From Cetobacterium somerae (GTDB taxonomy: Bacteria; Fusobacteriota; Fusobacteriia; Fusobacteriales; Fusobacteriaceae): 64,000 bases of DNA. This document shows positions 62,164-64,000 of this stretch, in pieces (positions within the stretch are counted from its first letter, which is position 1; each line of letters begins with the position of its first letter). The position numbers and the translations under genes are program-made. The stretch covers positions 1,056,454 to 1,120,453 of the forward strand of contig NZ_CP092519.1 in assembly GCF_022430525.1 (NCBI RefSeq). Reading direction: 5' to 3'. The notes under the pieces are model-generated. The model made no database searches. It had not been told where the DNA came from and saw only the letters and a program-made list of their open reading frames with translations.

Positions 62164-62953
62164 TTTCGTTCATAGTATAATGTACAAACTGCCTTCCTAA
62201 ATTTGTTATTTCGTATGGTTCCGTATTATCAAAAGCAGATTTTGCTAGAGACGTTTTAGTCACTGGTTGCTTTTTTGTTTTTAAAAAATTTCCATTATAA
62301 TCTGTAGGTTTATATTGTCTAATAACTCCACCCATGCTCAAATCTCTAATAATCATTTTAAATAAATCAGCTTCAGCAGAATCTTCTCTAGGAGGCTCTA
62401 AATTTTCTGAAAGATTTCTCCAAATTTCTCCTCTACTTATGTGAGGAATTTTATAGATTAGAGAAATTATTTTAAAATGAAGTTCATGATAATTCTTTAT
62501 CCAATCTATAAAAAGTCTTATCACATCATCAGAACAAAGTTTTGTTCCTGAAGAGTTAATTAAAAGGTTAGTAATAAACTTTCTTTTCTCCTCTGTTGCA
62601 GATTCATCCCATACTCTATAACTTAAATTAACTAGTTGAAGATATTCTGGTGATTCTATTCTCTCTACTATCTCCTCTCCAAAATTTGAAATTCTATTTA
62701 TTATTTCTTCTAAAGAGTTTTTTAAAGCAAGCAATTTAAATTCATGCTCTTTTAACCATTCTGTTCTTAAATCATTAGATATTTCATCTTTATTTTCTAT
62801 CGGTATACTTGCCATAGCACTTATTACCCCACCTACCCATGGAATTGCACTTAACGCAGCTAATGAAAGCTTTTCAAAAACTTTTCTTTTATTAGATGTA
62901 TTTAGTTTTAACAACTCTTGTTCATAATTTATATTTAATTCTTTCATTTTCAA
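62135..62953 (-). CDS. Unknown 272-aa accessory protein between hsdS and hsdR
   Basis: Residues about 25-52 form a hydrophobic, glycine-bearing segment (LSLAALSAIPWVGGVISAMASIP), like the membrane-inserting helix of Abi-type or toxin-like proteins. A helical coil follows (FKLLALKNSLEEIINRISNFGEEIVERI), and the C-terminal half looks like a winged helix (HISRGEIWRNLSENL...MIIRDLSMGGVIRQY...YEITNLGRQFVHY). I do not recognise a family. ATG at 62953 has GGGGGAA upstream, 19 bp after hsdS. Its position within the hsd operon and its likely membrane segment suggest a back-up or immunity function, unproved. Confidence 0.78.
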   Translation of the reverse strand: MKMKELNINYEQELLKLNTSNKRKVFEKLSLAALSAIPWVGGVISAMASIPIENKDEISNDLRTEWLKEHEFKLLALKNSLEEIINRISNFGEEIVERIESPEYLQLVNLSYRVWDESATEEKRKFITNLLINSSGTKLCSDDVIRLFIDWIKNYHELHFKIISLIYKIPHISRGEIWRNLSENLEPPREDSAEADLFKMIIRDLSMGGVIRQYKPTDYNGNFLKTKKQPVTKTSLAKSAFDNTEPYEITNLGRQFVHYTMNENVSRIEEKK

Positions 62954-62972
62954 ATATTCCCCCTTTAATTTT

Positions 62973-64000
62973 TTAAACTGTTATAACAACTCCACTTAAT
63001 AACATGCTCATTAAACTTTGTTTTTCACTTTTTAAAACAAATAATTCTTTTTCTAATAATTCAATTTCTCTATCTAAAGTTGAAAGAAAATTAGCAATTT
63101 TAGTTTGTTCTCCAAGAAAAGGGACCAATATATTTAATAATAATAAATTAGCTGGTTGAATTCTTTTAGACCCAGTTCCTGTAGCTAATATTTCTAAATT
63201 TTTATAAAATATTTCTCTAGACATAAAATAAAAAAACCATTTTTCATTTATTTCTCCTAGAAAATCAAAAGCAGGTATATCTGTCGATGATTGAAAATCA
63301 TTTAGTTCTTGTGGTATAATCCCAAAAGCTCCCTTATGTAAATTTTGCTTCCCATAGATAAATTGCCCTGCTTTTCTGAGATAATTTAAAGTTGCTCCTT
63401 CTTTTTCTTCAGGATTTACAATCCTTTTTTCCACCCCTTTTAAATTTAATCTAACAGTTATTCTTTTCGATAAAGTTTGCTCTATTGGTATAATTTTGCT
63501 CTCTTTTAAAATTTCTCCTATTTTCTGTTCTTTCCACTTGGGATAATCATTTCCATTTTCATCCCTAAATCTTAATTCTTGAGAAAATATTTTTTGCATC
63601 ATACCTTTTTTATATTTTTTCTTAGCTTCAATCAATTTTTCTTGCTTTAATATTCCTTCATCCCATTTAGATAAAATAGTAGATATTTTTATTTGCTCCT
63701 CTATTTTGGGCAAAACTATTTCTAATCTATCAAACTCCTTTTGACCTAGAGTTTTATTTCTTCCAGCTCCTCCTGGCGAAGCTAATTCTAACTTTTCTTT
63801 TCCTCTTTTTGTTTTAAAATAATATGTTATATACTCTAAGTCTAAAACATCCTTAACAGGCTTGTACATTGGAAATCTATGAGATGCAATCATTCCAAAT
63901 TCTTTTTCTGTAGTTTTTGCAATTGCTTGCTCCCAAGCAAAAACTATATTCACTATAAAAACATTAGGTTCTATCCAAAAAACTCTCTTATTTCCTAACT
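62973..64000 (-). CDS. hsdS: Type I restriction specificity subunit HsdS (N-terminus outside the window)
   Basis: Open to the window edge: the codons upstream of the first GTG (63953) read in frame LGNKRVFWIEPNVFIVNIVFAW, typical of the first target-recognition domain, so the gene is longer than the GTG-started frame. Visible: the end of the first recognition domain (GGAGRNKTLGQKEFDRLEIVLPKIEEQIKI), the central coiled coil with ILSKWDEGILKQEKLIEAKKK, the second recognition domain from about FRDENGNDYPKWKEQKIGEI, and the closing helix FLGEQTKIANFLSTLDREIELLEKEL. It sets which DNA sequence the HsdMR complex modifies or cuts. Confidence 0.93.
   Translation of the reverse strand, partial: LGNKRVFWIEPNVFIVNIVFAWEQAIAKTTEKEFGMIASHRFPMYKPVKDVLDLEYITYYFKTKRGKEKLELASPGGAGRNKTLGQKEFDRLEIVLPKIEEQIKISTILSKWDEGILKQEKLIEAKKKYKKGMMQKIFSQELRFRDENGNDYPKWKEQKIGEILKESKIIPIEQTLSKRITVRLNLKGVEKRIVNPEEKEGATLNYLRKAGQFIYGKQNLHKGAFGIIPQELNDFQSSTDIPAFDFLGEINEKWFFYFMSREIFYKNLEILATGTGSKRIQPANLLLLNILVPFLGEQTKIANFLSTLDREIELLEKELFVLKSEKQSLMSMLLSGVVITV

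Overview
The window is AT-rich (clearly above two-thirds A+T by eye) and reads as the chromosome of an anaerobic, Gram-negative-type, low-GC bacterium of the Fusobacteriota, most plausibly Fusobacteriaceae such as a Cetobacterium relative. The reasons are low-GC codon use with strong AGGAGG ribosome sites, a giant surface protein ending in a beta-barrel with a C-terminal Phe (so an outer membrane exists), and anaerobe-type enzymes (FMN/FAD reductase, ferredoxin-nitroreductase, DUF1847). The genus is inference only. No rRNA, tRNA or CRISPR array was seen.

Left part, 1-24 kb: transport and catabolism. It holds the end of an oligopeptide ABC operon (oppB, partial oppC), two membrane proteins (DUF554 and a PTS-EIIC-like protein), a YjeM-type amino-acid antiporter, and a reductase/TauE/DUF1847 cluster. 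A complete xylose operon xylA-xylF-xylG-xylH-xylB faces a divergent ROK repressor xylR, with two matching operators and a promoter pair between them. Next come an AbgT-type transporter with an M24 peptidase, then a purine riboswitch controlling adenine deaminase and an NCS2 purine permease, then a ZIP metal transporter.

Middle, 24-41 kb: two small proteins, then one 15.8-kb gene encoding a 5264-residue secreted protein. It has a signal peptide, about 29 DUF11-like repeats, an SdrD-B-like linker and a C-terminal outer-membrane barrel of roughly 880 residues. This is the most striking single gene here.

41-48.6 kb: a patchwork of metabolic genes with visible decay. There is a lipoprotein leader running into a HAD-phosphatase remnant, a PatB/MalY C-S lyase, a flavodoxin-fold reductase, a frameshifted SDR gene, a double cupin, a ferredoxin-nitroreductase with an Mga/PRD-like regulator, and a thioredoxin-fold protein whose CxxC is SxxS.

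Right part, 48.6-64 kb: a defence island. It begins with a helicase that carries a nuclease-like domain; an nfsB-type nitroreductase and an HxlR remnant lie in between. Then comes a two-gene McrB/LlaJI-like restriction module whose nuclease subunit is fused to a macro domain, next to a DUF4268 remnant. Last is a minus-strand type I restriction operon (hsdS - unknown 272-aa gene - hsdR - YgjP-type metallopeptidase - HNH endonuclease - nucleotidyltransferase) ending at its own terminator. The hsdR gene has a strong Shine-Dalgarno placed for an AUU start. The best candidates for undescribed biology are the macro-fused McrBC/LlaJI module, the HNH-nucleotidyltransferase pair, and the giant DUF11 barrel protein.
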